Positions 34,911 to 47,498 of a stretch of DNA of 64,000 bases are shown one piece after another (position 1 is the first letter of the stretch; each line of letters begins with the position of its first letter). The stretch lies in the NCBI RefSeq assembly GCF_004362215.1, contig NZ_SNWR01000001.1:310001-374000 (forward strand), written 5' to 3'. The DNA comes from Paractinoplanes brasiliensis (GTDB taxonomy: Bacteria > Actinomycetota > Actinomycetes > Mycobacteriales > Micromonosporaceae). The translations under genes and the position numbers were made by a program. Under the pieces are notes generated by a model. That model had not been told where the DNA came from and did no database searches. It saw only the letters and a list, made by a program, of their open reading frames with translations.

Positions 34911-36320
34911 TCAGCCCCTCCATGTTACCCGGTGGGGTATGGGGTCCGACTCGAGCGCGCTGTGAGCGACAGCACCGGCCAGGGGCAGCCGCACCGTCAC
35001 GGTCAGACCGCCGGTGTCAGGCGATTCCAGGGCGACCGTGCCGCCGTGCGCAGTGACCAGTTCCCGCACGACGGCCAGGCCGATACCCGAGCCTGTCGTC
35101 CCGGTCGTGTCGCGGCCCCGCCACAGCCGGTCGAACGCGTGCGGAAGCTCATCCGCCGCCATGCCCGGACCGGTGTCCGCGACACGGACCACGGCGTTGG
35201 CCTTCTCAGCCCGGACCGCGACGTGCAGCCCGTCGCCCGGCCGGCAGTAACGGGCGGCATTGGTCAGCAGGTTGCCGATGGCCTGATGCAACCGATCGGG
35301 ATCCGCCCGTACCGGCACGCGACGGTCAAGGTCGGCGCTCACCGTCAGCCCCGCAGCTTCCAGCCGAGGCCGTTGCGCCGCCAAGGCCGCGGCGGCGATC
35401 TCCGCCAGGTCGGCATCGACCAGACGCAGCGACAGGGCGGCCGACTCGGCGGCCGACAGATCGGCGAGGTCCTGCACGACCCGGCCCAGCCGCAACGACT
35501 GATCATGCAGCGCCGCCAGCCGGGGACCGTCGGCCGGTTGCAGCCCGTCACGCAGCTCCTCCAACCCGGCCTGCAACCCCGCCAGCGGCGTCCGCAACTC
35601 GTGCGCGATGTCGGCCGCCAACCGCCGCCGTACGGTATCGGCGCGAACCACCTCGTCGGCCATGGTGTCGAAAGCCCTTACCACCTCACCCAGCTCACCC
35701 GGCGCCCGCAGCCGAGCGCGGGCCGTGCGATCACCGGCGGCGAACCGGCGCGCCGTCACGGCCAGGACCACCAACGGCCGAGCCAACCGGCCCGAGACGA
35801 ACGCACTCGCCACCAACGCCGCCAGCAGTGCAGCACCCGCCGCACCAGCCACCCACGACCAGGCAACCGTCCGGCCGGACGACGCGGTCGCGGGGAACGC
35901 CAGCCGGACACCACCGACCCGTTGCCCACCGACCTCGATCGGCTGCTCCACCACCGGTCCGGTGCCGTCCTCACCGCGCATGCCGCCCATGCCGGGACCC
36001 ATGCCGCGTCCTGGCCACACCATGCTGCCGTCGACATCCCGCACTACCAGCCGGGCATCGGCTGCCGCAGCCACGGCCGACGCCGGCGCCAGGTCCGCAC
36101 CGTCCCAGCCGTCCGACCGCGCGTACGCGTCGGCAGCAGCACTCGCCACCCGGGCCGCGACGCGCTGCCGGTCCTGCCGGGCCACGCTGGCCAGTCCACG
36201 GTCGGTGGCGATCAACGCGGCAACCGTCAGCACCGCTACCGAGGAGAACGCCACCAGCACGAACACGGCCAGCAGACGCCGCCCCAGCGGACCGGCCAGG
36301 GCCGAAGGATCACCGGTCAC
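34911..36320 (-). CDS. Two-component sensor histidine kinase
   Basis: A 469-residue membrane kinase: helix at about 14-38, extracytoplasmic loop to about 150, second helix 155-178, HAMP, HisKA with H240 in DIAHELRTPL, then HATPase_c (NLLTNAARYC, ADTGPGMA, GSGIGLAVV). The sensor loop carries a Met/Gly-rich stretch with M100, M107, M111 and M114, suggestive of soft-metal binding. GTG 36320 overlaps the response-regulator stop by 11 bases, so the pair is translationally coupled. Confidence 0.9.
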   Translation of the reverse strand: MTGDPSALAGPLGRRLLAVFVLVAFSSVAVLTVAALIATDRGLASVARQDRQRVAARVASAAADAYARSDGWDGADLAPASAVAAAADARLVVRDVDGSMVWPGRGMGPGMGGMRGEDGTGPVVEQPIEVGGQRVGGVRLAFPATASSGRTVAWSWVAGAAGAALLAALVASAFVSGRLARPLVVLAVTARRFAAGDRTARARLRAPGELGEVVRAFDTMADEVVRADTVRRRLAADIAHELRTPLAGLQAGLEELRDGLQPADGPRLAALHDQSLRLGRVVQDLADLSAAESAALSLRLVDADLAEIAAAALAAQRPRLEAAGLTVSADLDRRVPVRADPDRLHQAIGNLLTNAARYCRPGDGLHVAVRAEKANAVVRVADTGPGMAADELPHAFDRLWRGRDTTGTTGSGIGLAVVRELVTAHGGTVALESPDTGGLTVTVRLPLAGAVAHSALESDPIPHRVTWRG

Positions 36321-37005
36321 GCGACCACCCCAGCCGGTAGCCGACGCCCAGCACCGTCTCGACGATCCGCACTCCGTCGGACCCGAGCTTGCGGCGCAGA
36401 TTCTTCACGTGCGAGTCGACCGTGCGTTCGTAGCCGGGGAACTCGTAGCCCCGCACCTGATTGATCAGCTCGTACCGGGAGTAGACCCGCCCCGGCGTGG
36501 CGGCCAGCGCCGTCAGCACACCCCACTCGGTCGGGGTCAGCTCCACCCGAGCGCCGTCCAGATGAGCCTCATGACGGCCCTCGTCGAGCCGAAGCCGCCC
36601 GCCGCCGAACGTCACCGCCGCCTCACCGCCGTTCCCGCCGCGCGTACGGTGCAGAACCGCCTCGACCCGCAACACCAACTCGGTCGGCGAGAACGGCTTG
36701 GTCACATAGTCGTCGGCGCCACCCCGCAGCCCCTCGATCCGGTCGTCGACGCTGCTGCGCGCGGTCAGCACGACGACCGGCACTCCCCGGCCGCTCTCTC
36801 TCGCGACCGCCAGCACCTCCCGGCCGTCCACGTCCGGCAGGCCGAGATCGAGCACTACCAGCTCCACTCCACCGGCGGTCACCAACTCGATCGCCTCGGC
36901 CCCCGAAGCGGTGGTACGCACCGCGTGACCGGCCCGCTGCAAATAGCGGCGGACCAACTCCCGCAGCTCCCGATCGTCCTCGACCACCAGCACGGCACCT
37001 GACAC
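36310..37005 (-). CDS. OmpR-family response regulator
   Basis: A 231-residue regulator with a receiver domain (acidic D10-D11, phosphoacceptor D53 in VVLDLGLPD, KPF switch) and a C-terminal winged helix (LTPTEWGVLTALAA, then VDSHVKNLRRKLG, VGYRLGW). Start is taken as GTG 37005; an extension to 37074 is not receiver-like. First gene of the operon regulator, kinase, CsoR-family repressor. Confidence 0.92.
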   Translation of the reverse strand: MSGAVLVVEDDRELRELVRRYLQRAGHAVRTTASGAEAIELVTAGGVELVVLDLGLPDVDGREVLAVARESGRGVPVVVLTARSSVDDRIEGLRGGADDYVTKPFSPTELVLRVEAVLHRTRGGNGGEAAVTFGGGRLRLDEGRHEAHLDGARVELTPTEWGVLTALAATPGRVYSRYELINQVRGYEFPGYERTVDSHVKNLRRKLGSDGVRIVETVLGVGYRLGWSRDR

Positions 37006-37125
37006 ACCGCCAGCGTTCCCCGGGCGCGGGCACCCCGGCCAGGGCCGAGCGGCCCGAATCACGAATCGGCACACAAGCCCCGTTCAGATCTCCCGCGCCG
37101 CTGCCTGTCGAACCGCGATGCGTAC

Positions 37126-38295
37126 TCATGAACGGTGTACGGCACGAGATCGTCGCCGCCGGGTGAGAGCACCCCTGTGGACGGGCCATGACCGGGCATC
37201 CCCGGCCGGAGCGGTCAGCGTGGCGCGCGCCAGCGCCTGTGTGAAAGCGGCCGGAGAGCCGTCGATCTCCCACTGGCGAAGCTGGCGTTCGGCGCCGGTG
37301 CCCCGCTCCACCAGGAGCGCCAGACAGCGGCCGACCATGTCACGGTCACCGGACTCGTCCAGGGCATCGCGGGTGTAGGCCATCAGGCGCTCGACCTGTG
37401 CGTACGGTGCCACCACAGGTTCACTACCGGCGACGAAGCCTCTTCCGCCGAGCCCCGAGCGCGCCGCGGCGGTCAAACTGCCCCGCATGTGGGTGGTACG
37501 GCAGCTCGTGATGCGGGGCGATCGCAGAACAGTCGTCACCAGGGCGCGGAACAACCCGGTGAGCAGGACCGCGGTGTCGACGTCGGGGCAGACGTCCGCG
37601 ACTCTCAGTTCGACCGTGGGATATCGGGGTGACAGCCGGGCGAAGAAGTAGACACTGCGTTCGTCCATCGCCGCGCCCTGACGGATCAATGCCCGGACAA
37701 CGTCCTCGTAGTGCCGGGCGTCGCGCCACCGGCCCGGCGGGCGCCCGGTCGGCCAGCGCGACACCATGGTGTAACGCCGGCTGTGCCATCCACTCGGCCG
37801 CCCCTCCGAGATCGGTGAATTGACGCTGAGCGCCAGCAGCGGCGCCAGCCACGGCCTTATCCCGGCCAAAACCCGCACGCCCTCGTCGCGAGAGGGGACG
37901 GCGACGTGAACGTGACAGGCGCAGGTTCCGGACAGGGCGGTTTGCACCGGAAAGCGCCGGGCCAGCTCGCGATAGCGCGGGTCGTCGGTCACCCAGGCCA
38001 GACCGGGGTTCGTGTACGGCGAGACTCCGCTCGCCACCAGGCGGCACCCCTCTCGGGCCGCCGCGCCGGACAGCCGGTTCCGCATGGTCCACAGCTGGTC
38101 CCGCACTTCGCCGAGCCCGGTGCACACCGCGGTGACGGCTTCGATCTGATATCGCATCAGCTCGTGCTGCAGCCCGCGTGACTGCCCGGTACGGCGCAAC
38201 ACCTCGGGCGCGGCCGGCACAGGGCGCCCGCCGGCCGGGTCGAGCAGAAGGAACTCCTCCTCGACCCCGACTGTCGGCACGGTCGGCGTGGTCAT
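37126..38295 (-). CDS. Carboxylate-amine ligase (GCS2 / YbdK family)
   Basis: A 389-residue member of glutamate-cysteine ligase family 2. It shows TVGVEEEFLLLDP, HELMRYQIEAVT, GTCACHVHVAV, LLALSVNSPISEGRPSGWHS and VELRVADVCP. The family joins an amino acid carboxylate to an amine using ATP; the true substrate is often not gamma-glutamylcysteine. ATG 38295 has TGGAGGC upstream. A box close to the mycobacterial DosR consensus lies 38 bases upstream, placing the gene in the predicted dormancy regulon. Confidence 0.9.
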   Translation of the reverse strand: MTTPTVPTVGVEEEFLLLDPAGGRPVPAAPEVLRRTGQSRGLQHELMRYQIEAVTAVCTGLGEVRDQLWTMRNRLSGAAAREGCRLVASGVSPYTNPGLAWVTDDPRYRELARRFPVQTALSGTCACHVHVAVPSRDEGVRVLAGIRPWLAPLLALSVNSPISEGRPSGWHSRRYTMVSRWPTGRPPGRWRDARHYEDVVRALIRQGAAMDERSVYFFARLSPRYPTVELRVADVCPDVDTAVLLTGLFRALVTTVLRSPRITSCRTTHMRGSLTAAARSGLGGRGFVAGSEPVVAPYAQVERLMAYTRDALDESGDRDMVGRCLALLVERGTGAERQLRQWEIDGSPAAFTQALARATLTAPAGDARSWPVHRGALTRRRRSRAVHRS

Positions 38296-38333
38296 CACGC
38301 CTCCAGGCTCGCGCCGTCCGGGGAACCCGCACA

Positions 38334-38347
38334 GGGACATAAGTCTC
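38334..38347. promoter_or_regulatory. DevR-like box upstream of the carboxylate-amine ligase
   Basis: GGGACATAAGTCTC matches the M. tuberculosis DosR core GGGACTWWAGTCCC at 12 of 14 positions. It is the only site here with the A/T-rich centre of the mycobacterial consensus. It ends 38 bases before the ligase start. Confidence 0.65.
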
Positions 38348-38409
38348 GTCTTCGTGGTGAACGGCCCGACGTGCCGTGGCCAACAGCTCACTGCCGGTCC
38401 CAGGCATCG

Positions 38410-38423
38410 GGACCAACGGCCCT
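38410..38423. promoter_or_regulatory. DevR/OsdR-like box upstream of the USP gene
   Basis: GGGACCAACGGCCC, 61 bases before the universal stress protein start. Same form as the sites at 49840 and 62509. Confidence 0.65.
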
Positions 38424-38484
38424 GGCGGCAGACGTCCGCGCGGGATGGGATGAGGCCAGGAGCGACGGGTCCGGGAGGCCGGCC

Positions 38485-39396
38485 ATGACTGATTTCGGCA
38501 AGCTCCGGACGGAACGAGAAGCCCGGCAACGGCCGGCGGCGTCCGGTGGAAATGTCACTCGGTACAGCGCAGCTGTCGGCCGCTACCTGAGCGCCGCCGG
38601 CTACAGCCCGGAGGACTCCGTCAGCGCTCCCCCGCCACCGGCAGCGGTCCGGAAAGGACTGGTGCTGGTGGGGGTGGATGAGACCCCGACCAGTTATATC
38701 GCCGTTGACCATGCCGCCATCGAAGCCGAGTTGCGTGGCTGGAACCTTCGCCTGGTCCACGCTCAGCGCCCCGGCGGCGTCCGGCCACATACCCGGGAAG
38801 CCGGCTCGCAGCTGCTGGATCGGCTGGTCGACCGCGTTCATGCCTATTCACCCACGGTCGCGGTAACCGGACGGCTGGTCGTCGGGTCGCCCGCCGCGTT
38901 GCTGCTGCTGTCGGCGCGAGACGCCGATCTGGTTGTGGTGGGGCACCGGCACGGTACGCCTGGCGCGGTCTTCGGCGTCAGCGTCGGCGACCGGATCGCC
39001 GCCGACCACACCGGCGCCGTGCTGGTTGTGCGCATTCCCGGCTGGCCGGCGGGCCCTGAGTTCGGCACTCGGCCGGTCGTGGTGGGAGTCGACGGCGACG
39101 ACAGCACCGCGGTGGGGTTCGCACACCGCGAGGCACGCCTGCGCGGCAGCGGCCTGGTATTGCTGCACGCGAGCCGGACGCCCCGGATCGACCGGGTCGA
39201 GCAGTCGGACGGTGTGGAGATGCGGTGGCGCTACGTCGTCGAGGACCCTTCCGAGGCACTGATCGAAGCGTCGAGCAGGGCGGCGGCCCTGGTGGTCGGC
39301 CGCCGAGGGCCAGGCGGGATCCCGTCAGGCCCGCTCGGCTCGGTGAGCCGCTCGGTGGTCCAGCGAGCACACTGCCCCGTCTTCCTGGTCGGATGA
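38485..39396 (+). CDS. Tandem universal stress protein
   Basis: A 303-residue protein with two USP domains (about 58-178 and 193-303). The first keeps a nucleotide-binding loop form (GRLVVGSPAALLLLSARDADLVVVGHRHGTPGAVFG reads across two strands); the second ends GRRGPGGIPSGPLGSVSRSV, the G-x2-G-x9-G-(S/T) ATP-binding pattern. Tandem USPs are prominent in the mycobacterial DosR regulon (Rv1996, Rv2623). ATG 38485 follows GGGAGGCCGG. A dormancy-type box lies 61 bases upstream. Confidence 0.9.
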   Translation: MTDFGKLRTEREARQRPAASGGNVTRYSAAVGRYLSAAGYSPEDSVSAPPPPAAVRKGLVLVGVDETPTSYIAVDHAAIEAELRGWNLRLVHAQRPGGVRPHTREAGSQLLDRLVDRVHAYSPTVAVTGRLVVGSPAALLLLSARDADLVVVGHRHGTPGAVFGVSVGDRIAADHTGAVLVVRIPGWPAGPEFGTRPVVVGVDGDDSTAVGFAHREARLRGSGLVLLHASRTPRIDRVEQSDGVEMRWRYVVEDPSEALIEASSRAAALVVGRRGPGGIPSGPLGSVSRSVVQRAHCPVFLVG

Positions 39397-39418
39397 GAGT
39401 CTTCCTGGTCGGATGAGA
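39379..39418 (+). repeat. 20-bp tandem duplication over the USP stop codon
   Basis: GTCTTCCTGGTCGGATGAGA occurs twice head to tail (39379-39398, 39399-39418). The first copy holds the last codons and stop of the USP gene; the second is an untranslated copy. Degenerate GAGATCAGGCGG repeats follow. It looks like recent replication slippage. Confidence 0.85.
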
Positions 39419-39536
39419 TCAGTCGGACGAGATCAGGCGGAGGAGATCAGGCGGGCGGCCAGATGCCGAGCCGCCTCCGGCCGAGAGCCACCCGTATCTC
39501 CTCCCGCCATGGTCTCGCGCGCAGCACCGATCACTG

Positions 39537-43105
<3,569 letters not shown>

Positions 43106-43109
<4 letters not shown>

Positions 43110-44743
43110 GAGGTGGCCTCCGGAATCAGCGAGATCGCGTGCACCGGGCACTGGGCGGCGCAGGTGCCACAGCCGGTGCAGCGGTCGTAGTCGATGCGGT
43201 ACCGGTCGCCCGGCCCCACCTTGATGACGGCACCCTCCGGGCAGGCGCCCAGGCACCCGTCGCACTCGAAGCAGGTGCCGCAGGACAGGCAGCGGGCCGC
43301 CTCGTATCCCGCCTGTGCGGCGTCGAACCCGCCGACGACCTCGGTGAAGTCGCCCACCCGCGAGCGCGGGTCCTGCTCGGTCTGCTGCCGGCGGTCGGCG
43401 TCGCCGAAGTACCAGGGGTGCAGTCCGGCGAACTCGGCGATCGGTGCTCGGGCCGGCTCCGCCGCGGGGCGGTTGCGAAGATAGGCGTCGATGTGGCGGG
43501 CGGCTGTGCGGCCGTGGCCCACCCCGACAGTGACAGTGCGTTCGGCGGGCACCATGTCGCCGCCGGCGAAAACACCCGGGCACCCGGTCATCAGCTGGGC
43601 GGAGACCAGGACCGTGCCGTCCGATGTGAACTCGATGCCGGGCACGTCGCGCAGGAACGCGGTGTCGGCGCGCTGACCGAGAGCGAGCACGACCGTGTCG
43701 GCGGCCAGGGTCTCGGTGCGTCCGGTCGGCACCGGCCGCCCGTCCTCGTCGAGCTCCATCAACTCGACGGTCAGGGCAGGAGCGTCGAAAGCCTGGATCG
43801 TCCGCAACCAGTTGATCTTCACACCCTCCCGTTCGGCCTCGTCGGCCTCCTCGACGTGCGCCGGCATCTGCGCCCGGGTGCGCCTGTAGACGATCAGGGC
43901 CTCCTCGGCGCCGAGCCGTCGAGCGACGCGGGCGGCGTCCATGGCGGTGTTGCCGCCGCCGTAGACCGCGACGCGCCGACCGATGGCGGGCCGTTCCCCC
44001 GCGGCCACCCGGCGCAGCAGGCTCACCGCGTCGACGATCCGGCCGGCCTCCCGAGCCGGAATGTCGACCCGTTTGGACAGGTGAGCACCGACTGCCACGA
44101 ACACGGCGTCGAAGTTCCCCGCCCGGCGTTCAGCGGCCAGATCCCGTACGGGGGAACCGGTCTTGATCTCGACACCCAGTGCGGCGATGCGGGCGATCTC
44201 GGCGTCCAGCACGTCCCGGGGCAGACGGTAGGCGGGGATGCCGTAGCGCATCATCCCGCCCGGTTCGGCCCCGGCGTCGCGGACGACCACCCGATGTCCG
44301 AGCCGGGCCAGGTGGTAGGCCGCGGACAAGCCACTCGGGCCGGCGCCGACCACCAGGACGCGCTTCCCGCTCGGAGCGGGCGGTGGGTCCAGCCGCCAGC
44401 CACGTTCGACGGCGAGATCGCCGAGGAAACGTTCGACACCGTGGATCGAGACCGAGCTGTCGAGCTCAGCTCGGTTGCAGAGGTTCTCACAAGGGTGGTA
44501 GCAGACGCGACCGTGGACCGCGGGCAGCGGGTTGGCGGCGACCAGTTTTCGCCAGGCGCCCTCGTTGTCGCCCTCCCGGGCGAGCGCCAGCCAGCCCTGG
44601 ATGTCCTCCCCGGCCGGGCACCCCGCGTTGCACGGCGGTGTCAGATCGAGATAGACCGGACGCCGCGCCCGGTCCGGCCCGCCGCGCGGCGTGTCGAGGC
44701 GCAGATCGGGGGGTGCGGTCAAATCGTCATGAGGCCTGCTCAT
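43106..44743 (-). CDS. GltD-like Fe-S flavoprotein with C-terminal ferredoxin domain
   Basis: A 545-residue FAD/NAD(P) oxidoreductase. An N-terminal Fe-S domain (CNAGCPAGEDI, CYHPCENLCNRAELD) precedes FAD-binding VVGAGPSGLSAAYHLARLG and pyridine-nucleotide VYGGGNTAMDAARVARRLG. A C-terminal bacterial ferredoxin domain follows (CFECDGCLGACPEGAV, CTGCGTCAAQCPVHA). Translational coupling to nifJ suggests it passes electrons between reduced ferredoxin and NAD(P). It would then act as a ferredoxin:NAD(P) oxidoreductase rather than a glutamate synthase subunit; no large gltB lies nearby. Start ATG 44743; TTG 44755 in frame is possible. A dormancy-type box lies 36 bases upstream. Confidence 0.88.
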
Positions 44744-44779
44744 GCTTCCATGCAACGCCCGTACGCAGATCGCCTCTCA

Positions 44780-44793
44780 GGGCCGAAGGACCC
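44780..44793. promoter_or_regulatory. DevR/OsdR-like box shared by the PFOR operon and the P-type ATPase
   Basis: GGGCCGAAGGACCC lies in the 106-bp divergent region, 36 bases before the flavoprotein start and 56 bases before the ATPase start. One site could switch both units. Confidence 0.65.
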
Positions 44794-44849
44794 TTCTGTG
44801 CGGGCGGGCGACCCTGCCCGTCCAGGGGCGGGGCGTCAACTCTGAGGTT

Positions 44850-47498
44850 ATGACCGAGACCCTCACCGGGCTCGACGCCGTCGACGGCCGCCGCCCCCCG
44901 CAACAGCTCTTCCGCGATCTGCGCACCTCGGCCGGCGGGCTGGGCGCCCGCGACGCGGCCCGGCGGCTGGCCGTCTACGGCCCGAACGAGTTGTCGCGCA
45001 AGCATGCCCGGACCTGGCCCGGGGAGTTGCTGGCCCAGTTCACCCAGCCGCTCGCGGTGCTGCTCATGCTGGCCGCCGTGCTCGCCTGGCTCGGCGGCAC
45101 CCCGGAGCTGGCCCTCGCTGTCGTCGCTGTCATCCTGCTCAACGCCGCTTTCGCCTTCGTGCAGGAGCGGCAGGCCGAGCGGGCGGTCGAGGCGCTGGCC
45201 GCGTATCTGCCGTCCGGCGCCCGGGCCCTGCGCGACGGCCGGATCGCCGACATCCCCGCCCGTGACCTCGTTCCGGGCGACGTCATAGAGATCGCCGAGG
45301 GCGACCGGATCTGCGCCGACGGCCGCCTGATCGAGGGCACGGTGTCGGTCGACCTGTCGGCTCTCAACGGCGAGTCCGTACCGGCCGGTCGCACCGCCGA
45401 CGCGCGTTTCGCGCCGGGCCCGCTGCTCGAGGCGCCGGAGCTGGTGTTCAGCGGCACGGTGTGCGTCGCGGGACAGGGCCGGGCCGTGGTGACCCACACC
45501 GGCATGCACAGCGAGATCGGCCGGATCGCGGCACTGTCCCAGCGGGGTAAGACCGAGCCGAGCCCGCTGGAGCGCCAGGTCCGCCGGGCGACCTGGATCA
45601 TCGCCATCGCCGCGGTGGCCGCCGGGGCGGCGTTCCTGCCGATCGGCGTGGTCGCCGGGCTCGGCTGGGCGGCCGCGATCAGTTTCTCGATCGGCCTCAT
45701 CGTGGCCAACGTGCCGGAAGGGCTGCTGCCCACCATCACGCTCGCGCTCGCCGCCGGGGTGCGGGAACTGGCCCGCCGGGGCGCCGTGGTGAAACGGTTG
45801 TCCGCGGTCGAGACCCTCGGCTCCACCACGGTGATCTGCACCGACAAGACCGGCACGCTCACCGAGAACCGGATGCGGGTCGCGCGGATCTGGCTGCCCG
45901 GCTCGGAGGTCGGACCGGACGATCCACGGGCTCGCGACCTTGCCTCCGCCGCGGCCCGCTGCACGACGGCAAACGACACGGGGGACCCGACCGAGCTGGC
46001 CCTGCTGCGCCTCGCGGCCGACTTGGGCATTCCGGTGAACACCGTTGAGCGCGACGAGGCGCGTACGGCTCTCCATGCTTTCGATGCCCGGCTGAAGCGC
46101 ATGTCGACCGTCGACCCCGACGGCGTGCACACCAAGGGCGCCGTCGAATCGGTGCTGCCGCTGTGCACCGGTGTCCGAGCTTCCGACGGGCTGATCGTCC
46201 CGGTCACGCCGGAGGTACGTGCCGACGTCGCCTCGGCGGTCGATCGGTACGCGAACGCCGGCCTGCGCGTGCTCGCCGTCGCGGCTCGTCAGCTCGATCC
46301 GGCGCCACCGGACCGTGCTGCCGCCGAACGCGATCTGCACCTGCTCGGCCTGGTCGCCATGGTGGACCCGCCCCGGGCCGGGGTTGCCGGCGCCGTTTCC
46401 GCCGCTCACCGGGCAGGCATCCGGATCCACGTCATCACCGGTGACTACGGGCCGACCGCGGCCGAGATCGCCCGGCAGGTCGGCATCGGAGGTGAGGGCC
46501 GCCGGATCGTGACCGGCGAGCAGCTGGACCACATGAGCGAGGCCGAACTGGACGCTCTGCTGGCCGAGCCGGACGAGGTGATCTTCGCCCGCTCGTCGCC
46601 CGAGGGCAAACTCCAGATCTGTGAGGCGCTGCGCGCCGGTGGGCAGATCGTGGCGATGACCGGCGACGGGGTCAACGACGCCCCGGCCCTGCGGCACGCG
46701 GACATCGGGGTGGCCATGGGCCGCTCGGGCACCGACGTCGCGCGGGAAGCGGCGACCATGGTGCTCACCGACGACAACTTCGCGACCATCGTACGGGCCG
46801 TGGACGCCGGGCGGCGGGTCTTCGACAACGTCCGCAAGTTCGTGCTCTACATCTTCGCCCACGCTGTTCCCGAGGTGGTCCCCTTCCTGGTCTTCGCGTT
46901 GTCCGGCGGCGCGGTGCCCTTGCCGCTCACGGTGCTGCAGATCCTCGCCATCGACCTCGGCACCGAGACGCTGCCCGCTCTCGCCCTGGGCCGGGAACGC
47001 GCCGAACCGGGCCTGATGGACCGGCCACCACGCTCGCCGAGGCAAGGCGTCATCGACAAACGGCTGCTGCTGCGCGCCTGGGGCCTGCTCGGCGTCGTCT
47101 CGGCCGTGCTGGTCATGGCCGGCTACTTCTGGACGTTGTGGCGGGCGGGCTGGCACCCGGACGCCGGCGTCTCCGATCACGTCTACCGGCTGGCCACCAC
47201 GATGACCTTCGCCGGCATCGTGGCCTGTCAGATCGGCACGGCGTTCGCAGCCCGCACCGACCGGGCCGCGCTGCGGTCGATCGGCCTGCTCAGCAACCGG
47301 CTCCTGCTGGCCGGCATCGCCTTCGAGCTCGCCTTCGCGGCTGCCCTCATCTACGTCCCGCCGTTGCAGGAAATCTTCGGCACCGCCGCGCTGGGACCGG
47401 CTCACCTGGCCTTCCTGCTGCCGTTCCCGGTTCTCGTCTGGGGCGCCGACGAGCTCTACCGGTGGCGCCGGCGGAAAGCAGACGGGACGCGGTCATGA
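44850..47498 (+). CDS. ctpF: P-type cation-transporting ATPase, P2 (CtpF-like)
   Basis: An 882-residue P2-type ATPase. A cation-ATPase N-terminal domain is followed by the actuator motif LNGES, M4 motif ANVPEGLLPT (PEGL, as in Ca2+ and Na+/K+ pumps), phosphorylation motif CTDKTGTLTEN, nucleotide-binding KGA, hinge TGDGVNDAPAL, and M5-M10 with a C-terminal Cation_ATPase_C domain. M6 carries AIDLGTETLPAL. M. tuberculosis CtpF (Rv1997), a DosR-regulon member, has this architecture; Ca2+ is the likely but unproven ion. ATG 44850. It overlaps the hydrolase gene by four bases. Confidence 0.9.
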   Translation: MTETLTGLDAVDGRRPPQQLFRDLRTSAGGLGARDAARRLAVYGPNELSRKHARTWPGELLAQFTQPLAVLLMLAAVLAWLGGTPELALAVVAVILLNAAFAFVQERQAERAVEALAAYLPSGARALRDGRIADIPARDLVPGDVIEIAEGDRICADGRLIEGTVSVDLSALNGESVPAGRTADARFAPGPLLEAPELVFSGTVCVAGQGRAVVTHTGMHSEIGRIAALSQRGKTEPSPLERQVRRATWIIAIAAVAAGAAFLPIGVVAGLGWAAAISFSIGLIVANVPEGLLPTITLALAAGVRELARRGAVVKRLSAVETLGSTTVICTDKTGTLTENRMRVARIWLPGSEVGPDDPRARDLASAAARCTTANDTGDPTELALLRLAADLGIPVNTVERDEARTALHAFDARLKRMSTVDPDGVHTKGAVESVLPLCTGVRASDGLIVPVTPEVRADVASAVDRYANAGLRVLAVAARQLDPAPPDRAAAERDLHLLGLVAMVDPPRAGVAGAVSAAHRAGIRIHVITGDYGPTAAEIARQVGIGGEGRRIVTGEQLDHMSEAELDALLAEPDEVIFARSSPEGKLQICEALRAGGQIVAMTGDGVNDAPALRHADIGVAMGRSGTDVAREAATMVLTDDNFATIVRAVDAGRRVFDNVRKFVLYIFAHAVPEVVPFLVFALSGGAVPLPLTVLQILAIDLGTETLPALALGRERAEPGLMDRPPRSPRQGVIDKRLLLRAWGLLGVVSAVLVMAGYFWTLWRAGWHPDAGVSDHVYRLATTMTFAGIVACQIGTAFAARTDRAALRSIGLLSNRLLLAGIAFELAFAAALIYVPPLQEIFGTAALGPAHLAFLLPFPVLVWGADELYRWRRRKADGTRS

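Noticed and set aside
44806..44819. GGGCGACCCTGCCC as a second dormancy box before the P-type ATPase
   Set aside because: The C at position 5 and G at position 10 of the core are not kept; it is probably ordinary GC-rich sequence.
44727..47405. 892-codon minus-strand open frame
   Set aside because: Antisense to the P-type ATPase; composition is dominated by Gly/Arg/Gln/Asp with no recognisable domain.
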